This document shows positions 1 through 12,741 of a stretch of 64,000 bases of DNA, one piece after another; position 1 is the first letter of the stretch; every line of letters starts with the position of its first letter. The stretch is from Austropuccinia psidii. Its lineage: Eukaryota > Basidiomycota > Pucciniomycetes > Pucciniales > Sphaerophragmiaceae. The translations under genes were made by a program, and so were the position numbers. The notes under the pieces were generated by a model. The model worked only from the letters and a program-made list of their open reading frames with translations. It had not been told where the DNA came from and made no database searches. Location of the stretch: assembly GCA_023105745.1 (NCBI GenBank), contig JALGQZ010000001.1, positions 65,428,937-65,492,936 on the forward strand, written 5' to 3'.

Positions 1-3000
1 TGAAACTTTCTTCAATTTCACTCCTGATACCCTTTCATTGTTTCCATTTCTTAGATATTGAATATTAATATTTTTTTGTAATAGTTATTATTGCTCCAAA
101 TTTTTTGTATTTCAATCTTACTGATGTTGCTTGTGATAAGATTTCTCAAGAAATATATTTTGGTCTATTATTTTCCTTTCAGATTTAAATTGAAGTAGAT
201 TTTTGGAAAATAATTATCATCATAACATTCCAAATAGAAAAAAAACAAATCCCCATCAGTAGTATTTATCTTTATTATTCCTTATTAATATTTTCATTCT
301 CATAGCTGGCCTGAATTCAAGTCTGAATTAACTAATAGATACCATCAGTTATCCAACAAAGAATTCAAGTGGCATTCCAATAATTTCAAGAACTGAATCC
401 ATTCAATAAAAAGCAAAGTAGAATATGCATATAGTATAAAAAAGAGAATTTTCACCCTAAAATTGAGAAAACAAGAAGGGAATTTTGCCTCATTTTTATT
501 ACCAAAATAATTCAATTCTCCTCTCATATCAAAAGAACCTCCAATACAATTGATCATGGATTCACTTTTCTACATTATTAACTGTGCAAAATTCATTCTG
601 AAAATGTTTTTGCAGCTATAAAATTCTGGCCTTTTAGTGATATTAATTCAGAGAAAATATATGTAATTTATCTCCTTTGAGAATTCCTCTTGTATCAGAA
701 AGACTTTCTTCGTAATTTTCAGCAATGTGGAAGCAAGGCTCATGGTTCCATGTATAAAACAGAAAGGAATCTTCCCTAGGATGATCAAGTCAATATTGTT
801 TGATATTTCTGCTCCAATAAAATATCTCCAAGTCTGAAATCTTATCAAGAGGTTACTTCTTTCACCCAACAGGCTTCTGCCATTCTCAAGACATACTTCA
901 GAAGCTTTACACTTACATTATTCAACAAAGAGGAAGAAATAATGTTAAAGTATAAAAGTCCTGGATATCAAGACCTTAATTTCTCTGACTTCTTTGGTGA
1001 TGAATCATTTTTTACACACTTGTATGATCATCTTTATAAAGGTTTTAATATTCCTGGAATCGATAATTATGCCTCATAATTTGCATCTTTTCTCTCCATT
1101 CCTATCAAGAAAAAAAACTTTCAACTTGCATATAAATATCACAATTTCTTTGATGAATCTTTTGCTTTTCTGAATCATATTTTGCATTTCAATTTAGCCA
1201 GTCAGAGTCCTAGACTTTTTTCAATTGTATGGTGTTCTGAGAAGATAAAACATTGAAATTTATAGCCCCAAGGTATCTCTATTAAAAGCTTTGTAAGGCT
1301 CCCGATGTCAATGCAGATATCCAAAATAACCTTCAATAATTACAAATGGCTTAATTAAGGAAGACTTCCCACATTAACTTTTTATGATAAAAACTCTATT
1401 GAACATTAGATTGCTTTTACTTCTGAACATTTTCTATTGGCTCTGTGAGATTACATTTGAAAAATAAATATAGCAAAATTTACCATTTGAACTAAGCTTT
1501 TATCATCAAAACTAAATTATAAATTTATTCTTTTGGAGACTTAAATAATTTCTATTTGAAATTTGAAATTAGAAATGAAATTTCAATTAAATTTCAACAA
1601 CATTGAATATAAACTTCACTGATAGCTCTTATTCCAAACATTCCTTTCAAACACTCTGCTAAATTTAAAAAATTTTGAATTTGTATTTTTTCAATTGATT
1701 CCAAAAATAAGTATCAATTCCAAAACATCTTTAAAAATATTTAAGCTTTTTGAGTAGTTGTAGTACTACATGCAAATTCTAATGGCTGAATTTTCTCCCG
1801 CATCATAAAGACTTGTCTATTATTGAGAAAATCAGGTAAACTTTAGAGGGCTATTCGATCATTCTCTTCAAAAAGCTCGTCCCACTCATCTCCAATATTT
1901 TGCAATATTTTATCAAGAATTACATAACTAAAAAATCAATCAATGAAGAATTGGACTTGCTTTATATTTTTCATTTAATTTTGTATTTCGCTGAGGGATT
2001 ACCATCCACCTTTAAGCATTCCGATTCCATCTCCAAGTCTTACTTGTGATTTTTTAAGGAAGAATTTGAGCTTACTATTCTCTGAGATATGTTCTGAATT
2101 TACTCTATATTCTAGAACAATAATTATTGGGCTTCCATAGGCTGATTCTTCCAAAAGATATTGTTTTCCAGAAATTATCTTTCCGGCCTTTTATAAACCC
2201 ATATATTTTGATATACACGTAAGTCGTGTGCTGATCCTCAAAATCCAACATGAAGTAAAGTGAAACAACGATTGACATCACAAATTAGCTGGATGGACAT
2301 GGAGTATTAAATATAAATCCATTATTAGTTTCACTAATACCCTTTGTACAAAGAAATGATAGTTTATCTCAAATTAATGAGCCAGAGAGGGGAAAAACAT
2401 ACTTCCTTTTACAATCATAATAAATCCGTCCATCATTGGGTGGCTTTTGAGATAATTAAATGAGACTACAATTGATAATAACCAAAACAACAAGGAATTC
2501 CTTCAGCTTGCATTGCTTGTGAGATTTAAATCCTTGCTCATTTGCCCATTAAATGTAATTTTTCGTAAGCTTTATTTACCATTTAAGTACCCTTCATGTA
2601 TATAGAGAAACTGAACCTTTACTGATACCAAAAATTTCCCCAATCCTCCCAACCAATGTTGAAAAAGCTACTGTTATCCTAATGGATGACTCATATTGAT
2701 AGAAGTCTGAATCTTTGTGAAATACTTGATCCTTTCCAATAGATATCAAAGATAAAAATGGGCTGTATTATTTATGAAATAGCTTCTTGAAATCCCTATG
2801 AGGGAGACTTTCCAGATTATCTGCTTGAAAGATATAAGGAGAGACGAGGAACTGCCGTGGTCTAGGGTATTTCTTTGGAAAGGTTTCATGAAAAGCCTGT
2901 ATATCATATTCAAGCTTATAATGAGATTTAATTTTAGTGGAATGTGCTAGTTTTGCTGCTAAAGTACCAGGTTTTAGTAGATATCTTTATGATATCTTTG

Positions 3001-5230
3001 GTATTTTCTGATTTTGAGCCTTGAAGCACTTATTTTAGTTATTAATTGGTGTATATGAATAAAATAAGAAATATGCATTATTGAAGATTATTTGAAGTTG
3101 AGGCTGTATTGAGTTTGATTGTAACATTAATTTATCTTCAGAAAGACCTATGGTTATACAAACTCTTAAGAATACTTGGGATCTTGGAGAAATAATTGAG
3201 AATTTGGGAACAAAAAAGTGGGTTCATGATGACTCAAAATACCATAGCTCCTGAGGGTGGTATTTTTCAAAAGGATGAAAATTAAATTCATTATTTCAAT
3301 GAAAAAATTCAGTTTTTTTGACTTGTGATTTGGTAGATTTGAACCCTCCTACTGTGGGTTTTCTAACTGTACAGGCTCTCGAAAGGCCCAAAAAAGAGCT
3401 AAATTTTCCAGGGGTAGAATTGGCTCTGGCAGTAGGGTAATTTCCATTAAATAACTTCTTGATAGATATGGTCATAACCTCTTAGTGTAAGCGGTATTTA
3501 AGCCTCATTCAACTGGTTTTACAGGCGCAAGACCATCCTGATGTTACCTTTTCCTTTATGAAAATCATTTTTATTTTCCAATGATTATTTTTACTATTTA
3601 ATTCATGTTAACACATGGAATTGAAAAATATAGCTAAGGGTTTGAGGATGAGAATCCTCCTTTTCCCCACCTGATTGGAATATAAATTACCATGAAATTA
3701 AGAATTATCAAAATTTCTTTTGGCAAGGCATGCCAGAAATCTTCCATATTGACACCAATATGATAATCCTTTTAGAAGAAACTTGCCGGCCTCTTTAAAT
3801 CTGGTTCAAAGTCGGTTCTGATCATACATATTTAAGCATGAGCATACCCCTGAGGATTTTATCCCTTTATGGGACTAAATTCTCACAGAATTTCCTAGAA
3901 AGAAGTTTAACCAAAAAGCCATCTTAATTCAAAAAAATAGGAAGAGACTTCAGTTATTATATACAATCAAATTCACAATTTTGAGAAAAATCAAGAATAA
4001 GATATTTTTAATTCAAAAAAGTATTGAAACAATTTTTCAACCTAAGTAAATTTTTGGAATAGAGATAAAATGTCAACCCATTTTCATTAAGACAAATTTT
4101 TCAAAAAAAATTATTCCTGAAAACAATCGGGCAAAACATAAGGAAGGCTCTCGATCAAGTTTAATCTGAACATATTAGGATAAAGTAAATACAATAATAG
4201 AATCCTTTGTTTAATTTGAGTTAGATTCCTTCCTTTTCATTTTTTTCCCTAATCTTCAAGCTCAAATATTGTCATATACATATCCTTCAGCTTATCATAA
4301 TAAATTCCCTCATAGAGTTGGTAAAGTAAATTATTTATGTGATTATATTATCTTTGTAGCTTAATTATTTATTTTTTACTTATATTGAAAGGGTGAATGC
4401 CTCAAATCTCTATGACTCTTCATTAATCTGACATAAGTCCACCCCCGCTATATTCAGGTATGATTTTAGCTTCATTAAATCCAGAAAATACTAAATATTC
4501 TCTAAGCTTAACTTCAAAGCAGTTAAATCTCCCCTTGTGGATAACATATACAATCACACCTACTTAAGTATCCCAAAATGGTCTTGAAAGGAGGTTTTTG
4601 GCCATTTTTTGATTATGAAACATCCATAAAAATATTAGGGAATACGAAGGCCCTTTTTGTATAATACAGGCCTTCTGGAGACCATTTTTTATTTTCAATG
4701 TTTGTTTTTTATGATAACACGTTTTTTAAAAAAATGGTTATGTTGTCAGTTGGGCTTCGGTGCCCATATTAATCGAGAAATAAAAAAGGACATGTTAGAA
4801 TTGATTTGGAGCTAAAAATTATTAATTGATGCCAGGTGAGGGAATTTGAAGGACCCTTACATTTACTTATTGAAGCATTCTAATGAATTTGTATAAACTC
4901 TTTTATCATTATTCGATATCTAGATATTGATACATAAGCTCTCATTTTTATTCTGAAAGATCTTTTTGATTTTAATAGGTGCTTGCTTTGTTTCATGACC
5001 AAGTAATTAAAATCCTTAATTAATGATTTTTTTATATTCTCAAATATTTATAGAAAATTTTCAGAATACACAAAATAAAGTAGTCTCAACATTGAAACCT
5101 TATTTGTCTCAGCTTGTGAACTTTCAATCAATTGATAGTTCATTCAAATCAAAACATTATTTTAAAGTTCTTGAATCTTATCTTAAATATAGCTCTGGAC
5201 TCGTAATCATTTTGAGATAATGATTTTATT
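1..5230. other. AT-rich spacer, no gene recognised
   Basis: No ORF longer than about 75 codons and no conserved motif is visible on either strand. The sequence is AT-rich with A/T runs and looks like old, decayed repeat or intergenic DNA. The short open frames at 345-557, 648-869 and 5023-5220 have no recognisable domain and are what chance gives in such composition. The last three bases (5228-5230, ATT) are the left target duplication of the family A element that starts at 5231. Confidence 0.6.
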
Positions 5231-8058
5231 CACCATGAGCAAAATGGCTAAACCTAAAAGCAGGTGTTACATTTGGCAATTAGCTTGGGCCTATCCTAGA
5301 CAGAGCTTGGACCCTTCCTGTGAACTAGGTTGAGTCCAGGATTTAAGTGTTTTTTAGTATTCCAAGTTATTCCAAGCCAGTGGCAGATTACAGAAGTTCA
5401 ATTATTTTATTCCTTCCCAAATGGAATGGATCAAGTATAAAGTATATTATATGAAAAAAATTTCCATTTATATTTTCATCCTAAAGTAAATACTCTCCAT
5501 GGTAAAAAATTGAATCTCAAAATATATTTTAAATCTAAATAGCTCCATTTTTTAAGGCCAAAAGAAGTCAAAGCCAGTTTACACAAAGAACAAATTTTCT
5601 ATCTTTATTAATTTATGACCTATTATTACTTTTTCAGTATTTCCATTCTTATTTCCATCTCAAAACATGGCTTGAAAATGTTAATATCAGCTGTTTTAAA
5701 CTGACTCCTCTTCTAAAAAAACCTGATTTTTTTGATATATTGCTTTTAAAAATGGCTATGCTTCTGGAAACTTAGAAACAAAATATGAAGGCTTTGAAAG
5801 CCCTTTCAATAAAACTATATTAGAAAAAAATAGAAAAATGTGTATTTTTTTCTCCTTTATCAATTTGAATATCTGGAACTTAACCTTTTGTGATTTTTTC
5901 TTTTTCTGATTTCTTTTTATTCTCAAAAATTTGCAGCAATTTTCATTAAAAAAAGAAATATTTCTCCTTTCAAAGAGAAAAAGCCTTATTATTGCTTTTT
6001 TGAGAGTAGTATTTCCTAATTCACAAGCTAATTGGTGGGCTTTATATGTAAGGTTTGTCTATAAAACTCTTGATAATCATCACAATATCAAGAGTACTAT
6101 GACTGTCCTCAGTAGAAAAATATCATATAACAAAATATTATAACCACAAATTAAATATAATTATTAAAATAATTATATTAAAAGAAATAAGTTCAATTAT
6201 CATTATATAATATAATAATAATAAAAAATATTAATAAGTATAATAAATTATAATTATTCTATTATTGTTATAGTCACTGACAGTTATAACAATAAGAAGT
6301 GTAAAGCTCTTAATGAGACAATTACATGTGGAAAATGTAAATATTTAACCACTAATAAATAATATGAATATCATTCATAAAAAGAAATTATAACATATGC
6401 TGTGCAGATATAATTCTTATAAAAAAATTGGTTATAAAAAAACTAATAATCGATGAAAAAATTATAGAATTTCAGAGAAAAACTTACTTATAATATATAA
6501 TCAGTACAACAAGTCAGATACAACAGTTATTATATTAAATGTGTATTATGAGTTAAACACACGCCAAAGATCAATATTTTAAAGTATAAAAAAACTTTTC
6601 ATCATAGAAATATGATTTAAAGAGTTTTTAAAGGGAATTTGTGGATTTCAAAATATATTTTAAGACAATAATTTTATAAAATAAGATATATTATTGGTGA
6701 TTACAATAATAATATAATTTCTATGATTTCAATTCTTTGATTTAAGATTTATGAAGAATAAATTAATTGAGAAATACTTTGATAATAATACTTTATATAT
6801 AATAAAGCTTTACCTGTTTAAATGTCTATTATAATTGGATTAATTGAATTGATGGACAAAAACAGTGATGAATGGATTCTTTTTATGTCTTCAGAGCAGC
6901 TCTCATGATTCATAATGGATATAGAGGGCGTGCTTAGGTAAAGACTGAAAACCATGCTTAAAAATAAGGTTTTCAACTTAAGGTCACTTATTTTCAATTT
7001 CAATTTAAAGTTACTGGTGTTATTCATAACTCCAAGTAGCTTTAATCCTCATTTAAGTTATATATTCTAAGTTTTAATATAAAATATGTTTATTTATATT
7101 GAAGTTCATCACATGAGAAACTTAAAAATAGAGTTTCAAGTATAAATCTCTTGAACTCAATATTTAATTCATTTTTAAAGAAATCTCAATTTTCTCTAAG
7201 TATAATTGAAAGAGTAATTTTCCAGGCTAATTACGAATGAAACCTGTTTATAGAAGATAATTAAAATTCAATTTATACACAGATAACATTGAATTGTAAG
7301 CTGTGTGAAATGTTCCAGAAAATCCATTAATATTTGGATTTTTAATGAATTTTTGAAGTTATTCGTATTTTTCCACATAAAATAGCAATACACAGTAAAA
7401 CTTAATGTTTGATAAGGTTTTGATAGTTGTAAATTTAAAGTTTACACTTATTCAAGCTTTGACAGGTCTTAAAACTTCAATTTCAAGCTTCCATAATGGG
7501 ATGTACCATTTGGCAGCTTGAAATTCCTGTCCAAATTGGGATAAAACCAGTTTAAACTATAAGGTTGGATCAAAGTCTAATTTTAAAGCTTAAATAAGGT
7601 TGAAAATCCTCCAATACAGGTGGACAACCTTAATTGAATCCTTGTAGATCCAAAAAGTTGGGTACCCCAGCTCTGTTTGGTCTTTTTCCTTTGTCTCACC
7701 TTTTTGTGTGGAGTTTGCCCTTTTATTTATTTAAAGCCATACTATGGCCTTAAACACTTTTAGATTGAGTTCATTCAGGATTTACATTCTGTATGGAAAA
7801 TCCTTAGCCAATTCAGTAAATATACACAACACCTCAATTTTAACTAAAATTTTGGTAAATTTGCATAAACATTATGCAACCTTAAATTTAAGCTTATTTA
7901 AGCTTAAATTTGAGAATTTTAAAAAAATGTTAAAATGTTACATTAGTACTGTGAGATTCTTAAATCTTCCAATGATGTAAGAAATAAGCATTTTTTGGTA
8001 TAAAACCCTATGGGTGTACCCTAGGTTATTTTTGATGTAGAATCCAGAAATGCCATAA

Positions 8059-8066
8059 TATTTATA
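8059..8066. repeat. 8-bp TSD of M1, left
   Basis: TATTTATA, repeated exactly at 11012-11019 and abutting GGGTGTTGG of M1. The equivalent place in the uninterrupted G3 LTR (61101-61108, reverse complement) has this octamer only once. Confidence 0.9.
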
Positions 8067-11011
8067 GGGTGTTGGTAAAAGCACGTAAGCCCTTATGTGT
8101 TTTTACCATAAACTTACGTGCTTTTACCAAATTATGGTAAAAACACCTGAGTAACCTAATTTTTTTATAAAAATTCCTCAGGCTCAGTTTTGTTTTTCTG
8201 ACATGGGATGTGAAGGTCCCCAAATTTTTTCAAATTTTTTTTTGCCCAATTTTTCTATGTTGGGCAATTTGGTAAACTGCCCCATTTTTTTGAAAAAATT
8301 CATTAAGAATGTTCCCACTTATGAATTTCAATATTTTTTTTTAAAATGAAGGTAAGAATTTTGAGAATAATAAACCAGAAGGCCAACATTTTGGTATTTT
8401 TTTTGCAAGACCATTTGTAGGCCCAAAAAGTCCATGTTTTTTTATGTTTTTTTGTTCATGTTTGTAATTAAATTGAAAATGCTATTTATGACATAAATTG
8501 AATTCAAAATGTAATTTATGATGAGTGGAAGTTAAAATTTGATTTTTGGCAATAACTGTGCCATTTATAACATCAAAAGTGCCATAAATGGCATCACTAA
8601 TGACATAACAATGCCATAAATGGCATCAAGAATGACATACAGATGCCATTTATGCCCAGAAAATTGGCATAAATGGCATTACAGCAATGCCATAAATTGA
8701 ATTTAATGGCCTTGACAATGCCATAAATTGAATTTAATGGCCTTGACAATGCCATTTATGCATTGAACAATTCCATAAATGGCCTTAACATTGGCCTTAA
8801 AAATGGCATCAATGGCCTTAACATTGGCCTTAAAAATGGAATTAATGGCCTTAACTATAACATAAATGGCATCAAAAATTCCATTTGTGGCATTACATAA
8901 ATGGAATTAACAATTCCATTTATGGTGTTACATAAATGGCATTATGCCATTTATTGCATTGATAATGCCATTCATGGTATTAGTAATGCCATTAATGGCA
9001 TTGTTAATGTGGCATTAATGGCATCAGAAATGCTGCATTTTTAATGCCACAAATGGCATCAATAATATTTCATTGATAATGCCATTAATGGCACTGTCAA
9101 TGCCATTTATGGCACTGTTAATGCCATAAATGGCATCGTTAATGCCATAAATGGAATTGTTAATGCCATTTATGGCACTGTTAATGTCATTTATGGCACT
9201 GTTGATGCCATTTATGGGACTGTTAATGCCATTTATGGCACTGTTAATGCCATTTATGGCATTGTTGATTCCATGAATGGCATTAATGGCATCAGAAATA
9301 TTGCATTGATAATGCCATTAATGGCACATTTAATTCCATAAATGGCATTTTTAATGCCACAAATGGCATTAATGGAATCATAAATGCCATAAACAGCCAT
9401 ATTTCATTTAAAAACCATCCCTTACGATAAATGGCATTACAGCAATGCCATAAATTGAATTTAATGGCCTTGAAAATGCCATAAATTGAATTTAATGGCC
9501 TTGACAATGCCATTTATGCATTGAACAATGCCATAAATGGCCTTAACATTGGCCTTAAAAATGGCATGAATGGCCTTAACATTGGCCTTAAAAATGGAAT
9601 TAATGGCCTTAACTATAACATAAATGGCATCAAAAATTCCATTTGTGGCATTACATAAATGGAATTAACAATTCCATTTATGGTGTTAGATAAATGGCAT
9701 TATGCCATTTATTGCATTGATAATGCCATTCATGGTATTAGTAATGCCATTAATGGCATTGTTAATGTGGCATTAATGGCATCAGAAATGCTGCATTTTT
9801 AATGCCACAAATGGCATCAATAATATTTCATTGATAATGCCATTAATGGCACTGTCAATGCCATTTATGGCACTGTTAATGCCATAAATGGAATTGTTAA
9901 TGCCATTTATGGCACTGTTAATGTCATTTATGGCACTGTTAATGCCATTTATGGGACTGTTAATGCCATTTATGGCACTGTTAATGCCATTTATGGCATT
10001 GTTGATTCCATGAATGGCATTAATGGCATCAGAAATATTGCATTGATAATGCCATTAATGGCACATTTAATTCCATAAATGGCATTTTTAATGCCACAAA
10101 TGGCATTAATGGCATCATAAATGCCATAAACAGCCATATTTCATTTAAAAACCATCCCTTACGATAAATGGCATTACAGCAATGCCATAAATTGAATTTA
10201 ATGGCCTTGACAATGCCATAAATTGAATTTAATGGCCTTGACAATGCCATAAATTGAATTTAATGGCCTTGACAATGCCATTTATGCATTGAACAATGCC
10301 ATAAATGGCCTTAACATTGGCCTTAAAAATGGCATGAATGGCCTTAACATTGGCCTTAAAAATGGAATTAATGGCCTTAACTATAACATAAATGGCATCA
10401 AAAATTCCATTTGTGGCATTACATAAATGGAATTAACAATTCCATTTATGGTGTTACATAAATGGCATTATGCCATTTATTGCATTGATAATGCCATTCA
10501 TGGTATTAGTAATGCCATTAATAGCATTGTTAATGTGGCATTAATGGCATCAGAAATGCTGCATTTTTAATGCCACAAATGGCATCAATAATATTTCATT
10601 GATAATGCCATTAATGGCACTGTCAATGCCATTTATGGCACTGTTAATGCCATTTATGGCATCGTTAATGCCATAAATGGAATTGTTAATGACATTTATG
10701 GCACTGTTAATGTCATTTATGGCACTGTTAATGTCATTTATGGCACTGTTAATGCCATTTATGCGACTGTTAATGCCATTTATGGCACTGTTAATGCCAT
10801 TTATGGCATTGTTGATTCCATGAATGGCATTAATGGCATCAGAAATATTGCATTGATAATGCCATTAATGGCACATTTAATGCCATAAATGGCATTTTTA
10901 ATGCCACAAATGGAATTAATGGCATCATTAATGCCATAAACAGCCATATTTCATTTAAAAACCATCCCTTACGTGTTTTTGCCATACAATTATGTGTTTT
11001 TACCAATACCC
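8067..11011. mobile_element. M1, family M TIR element with palindromic array
   Basis: A 2945-bp element flanked by a perfect 8-bp duplication (TATTTATA). The ends form imperfect inverted repeats: GGGTGTTGGTAAAAGCACG on the left and, on the opposite strand, GGGTATTGGTAAAAACACA on the right. The GTAAAAACACGTAAG motif recurs in both orientations just inside each end, as transposase-binding sites often do. A T-rich segment (8160-8480) is followed by about 2.5 kb of ATGCCAT/ATGGCAT arrays. There is no transposase ORF, so it must depend on one in trans. An 8-bp TSD is usual for hAT but also occurs in other superfamilies, and the ends are not a classic hAT terminus. Confidence 0.88.
8677..10975. repeat. 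Tandem triplication inside M1
   Basis: Three long units follow each other. The landmark TCATTTAAAAACCATCCCTTACG occurs near 9404, 10141 and 10951, so the first period is 737 bp and the last unit about 810 bp; the last unit carries additional short repeats. Within each unit the sequence is a mosaic of shorter ATGCCATTTATGGCACTGTTA-type repeats (21 bp). Only the last copy is followed by the terminal GTGTTTTTGCC motif, so internal amplification rather than repeated insertion explains it. M2 and M3 lack this triplication and are about 1.25-1.35 kb. Confidence 0.85.
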
Positions 11012-11019
11012 TATTTATA
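11012..11019. repeat. 8-bp TSD of M1, right
   Basis: TATTTATA, identical to 8059-8066. The S1 LTR resumes immediately after it. Confidence 0.9.
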
Positions 11020-11157
11020 AATTTGTTTATCAAAAAAGAGTTATACTTATTTTTTGTTATTTTTCATTTTAATTTCAACTAAAAAGTCTGTTCAAGACTA
11101 AATCAGCTGTATATAAAGTTATTTGTGGCCTTATGGGTATGTCATATATACATCACA

Positions 11158-11494
11158 GGCTCACATTATACATTACAGCATCTGAAAGTGGAAGAGATGC
11201 AAACATTCAAACACAATTACAGTATGGGACCTGTAATGGCTCCTATTGTAAATTTGTTGACAATTTTCAACAATTTTACAGTGGAAGCTTTTACAGGACC
11301 TGTACTTTAACAAAATCAACACTTGTAAAACAATTTATAATAACAAGCCTTTCAAGTCCTGCTACTGTAATTTTGATTGAAAACCAAAAAAAATTGAAAT
11401 TCGAGAAAATTATAACTATTCAAAAGGAACTAAAGAAAAAATAAAAAAGAAAAAAAAAGATAAAATAATCAAAATAATACATGACTATAAAAAA
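11158..11494 (-). repeat. Family A internal segment with TACAGTA-type motifs
   Basis: Part of the outer family A copy. It contains a run of imperfect inverted motifs around TACAGG/CCTGTA and TTGTTGACAATTTTCAACAATTTTACAG. The same composition and order is seen at 32590-32770 (inner copy) and 42250-42410 (third copy), there on the plus strand. No coding potential is convincing, although short frames are open at 11125-11444. Confidence 0.6.
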
Positions 11495-12741
11495 GGGTGT
11501 TGTTAAACACATGTAGGATTCTAGTAAAAACACGTAAGTAACCGATTTTTTTAATAAAAATTCCTCAGGCTCAGTTTTAATCATTTCTATAATTTTTTTT
11601 GCACTATATTTTCTGACATGGGATGTAAAGGTCCCCAAATGTTTTCAATTTTTTTCCCCCAATTTTTCAATTTTGGACAATTTGGAAAAATGGCCTATTT
11701 TTTCAAAAAAAAAACCATTAAAGATGTTCCCACTTATGGATTTCCATAATTTCTTTTTAAAATAAAGGGCCAAATCTTGAGAATAAAAAACCAGAAGCCC
11801 AGAATTTTGGGATTTTTTTTGCCAGGACATTTGTAGGCCCAAAAATTCTTTGTTTTTTTACGTGTTTTTGTTCATGTTTGCATTTAGATTTAAAATACCA
11901 TTTATGACATAAATTGAGTTCAAAATGTAATTTATGATGAGTGGAAGTTGAATTTTCATTTTTGGCATTAACAGTGCAATTTATGAAATCAAAAGTGCCA
12001 TAAATGGAATCACAAATGACATAATAATGCCATAACTGGCATCAAGAATGACATACAGATGCCATTTATGTCCAGAAAATCGGCATAAATGGCATTACAA
12101 CAATGCCATGAATTGAATTGAATGGCCTTAACAATGCCATAAATTGCCTCAACAATGGCATGAATGGCCTTAAAGTTAGCCTTAAAAATGGCATGAATGG
12201 CCTTAGCATTGGCCTTAAAAATAGAATTAATGGCCTTGAAAATATCATAAATGGCATTAAAGATGCCATGTATGGAATCAACAATGCAATTTGTGGCATT
12301 AACAATTCCATTTATGGCATTACATAAATGGCATTATGCCATTGATGGTATTGTTAATGTGGCATTATTAATTTCATTTATGCAATGCCACCAATGGAAT
12401 TGCTAATGTGGCATTATTAATGCCATTTATGGAATTAATAAAGCAATTTATTGCATTGTTAATTCCACAAATGGCATTATTGATGCCACAAATGGCATTA
12501 ATGGCATCAGAAATATTACATTGATAATGCCATTAATGGCACTGTTAATGCCATAAATGGCATTGTTGATGCTATCAATGGCATTAATGGCATCAGAAAT
12601 GCCATAAATAGCCATATTTCATTTAAAAACCACCCCTTATGTGTTTTTACTATAAAATGACATGTTTCTACCAATTTATGGTAAAAACACGTCAGAGTTT
12701 AGTAAAAACATGTAAGCTCTTACATGTTTTTACCAATAACC
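11495..12741. mobile_element. M2, family M TIR element
   Basis: A 1247-bp relative of M1 and M3. The left end reads GGGTGTTGTTAAACACATG and the right end on the opposite strand GGTTATTGGTAAAAACATG. Inside are the same CCTCAGGCTCAG and T-rich segments and the palindromic ATGCCAT/ATGGCAT array. The flanking octamers, ATAAAAAA (11487-11494) and ATCAACAA (12742-12749), agree at six of eight positions, so it is older or more mutated than M1 and M3. It sits in the outer family A copy. No transposase is present. Confidence 0.78.

Larger units (their letters stand above)
6047..11157 (-). mobile_element. Solo LTR S1, split by M1
   Basis: Read on the minus strand it begins TGTGATG at 11157 and ends CCTTACA at 6047. 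It matches the 5' LTR of G3 (60964-63125) along its length. Removing the M1 insertion and one 8-bp duplication leaves about 2158 bp, against 2162 bp for the G3 LTR. A TATA-like stretch near 6870-6885 (minus) corresponds to one at 62284-62296 in G3. No internal retrotransposon sequence flanks it, so it is a solo LTR. The flanking duplication is unclear: GGCTT at 6038-6042, followed by four extra bases, faces GGCTC at 11158-11162. It interrupts the outer family A copy. Confidence 0.8.

Noticed and set aside
3330..3445. tRNA-like patch with GGTTCAAATC on the minus strand
   Set aside because: The T-stem and acceptor stem do not pair and no D arm is seen.
8500..11000. Regularly spaced short repeats resembling a CRISPR array
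   Set aside because: No unique spacers of constant length, repeats are imperfect and in both orientations, and the context is a eukaryotic transposon.
9292..11033. Minus-strand ORFs of 64-73 codons with repeating Met-Pro-Phe-Met-Ala-Leu motifs
   Set aside because: They are translations of the 21-bp palindromic array in M1; a period divisible by three keeps frames open and the ORFs recur with the triplication.
12066..12327. Opposed ORFs rich in Asn-Gly-Ile or Met-Pro-Phe repeats
   Set aside because: Same cause: array translation inside M2.
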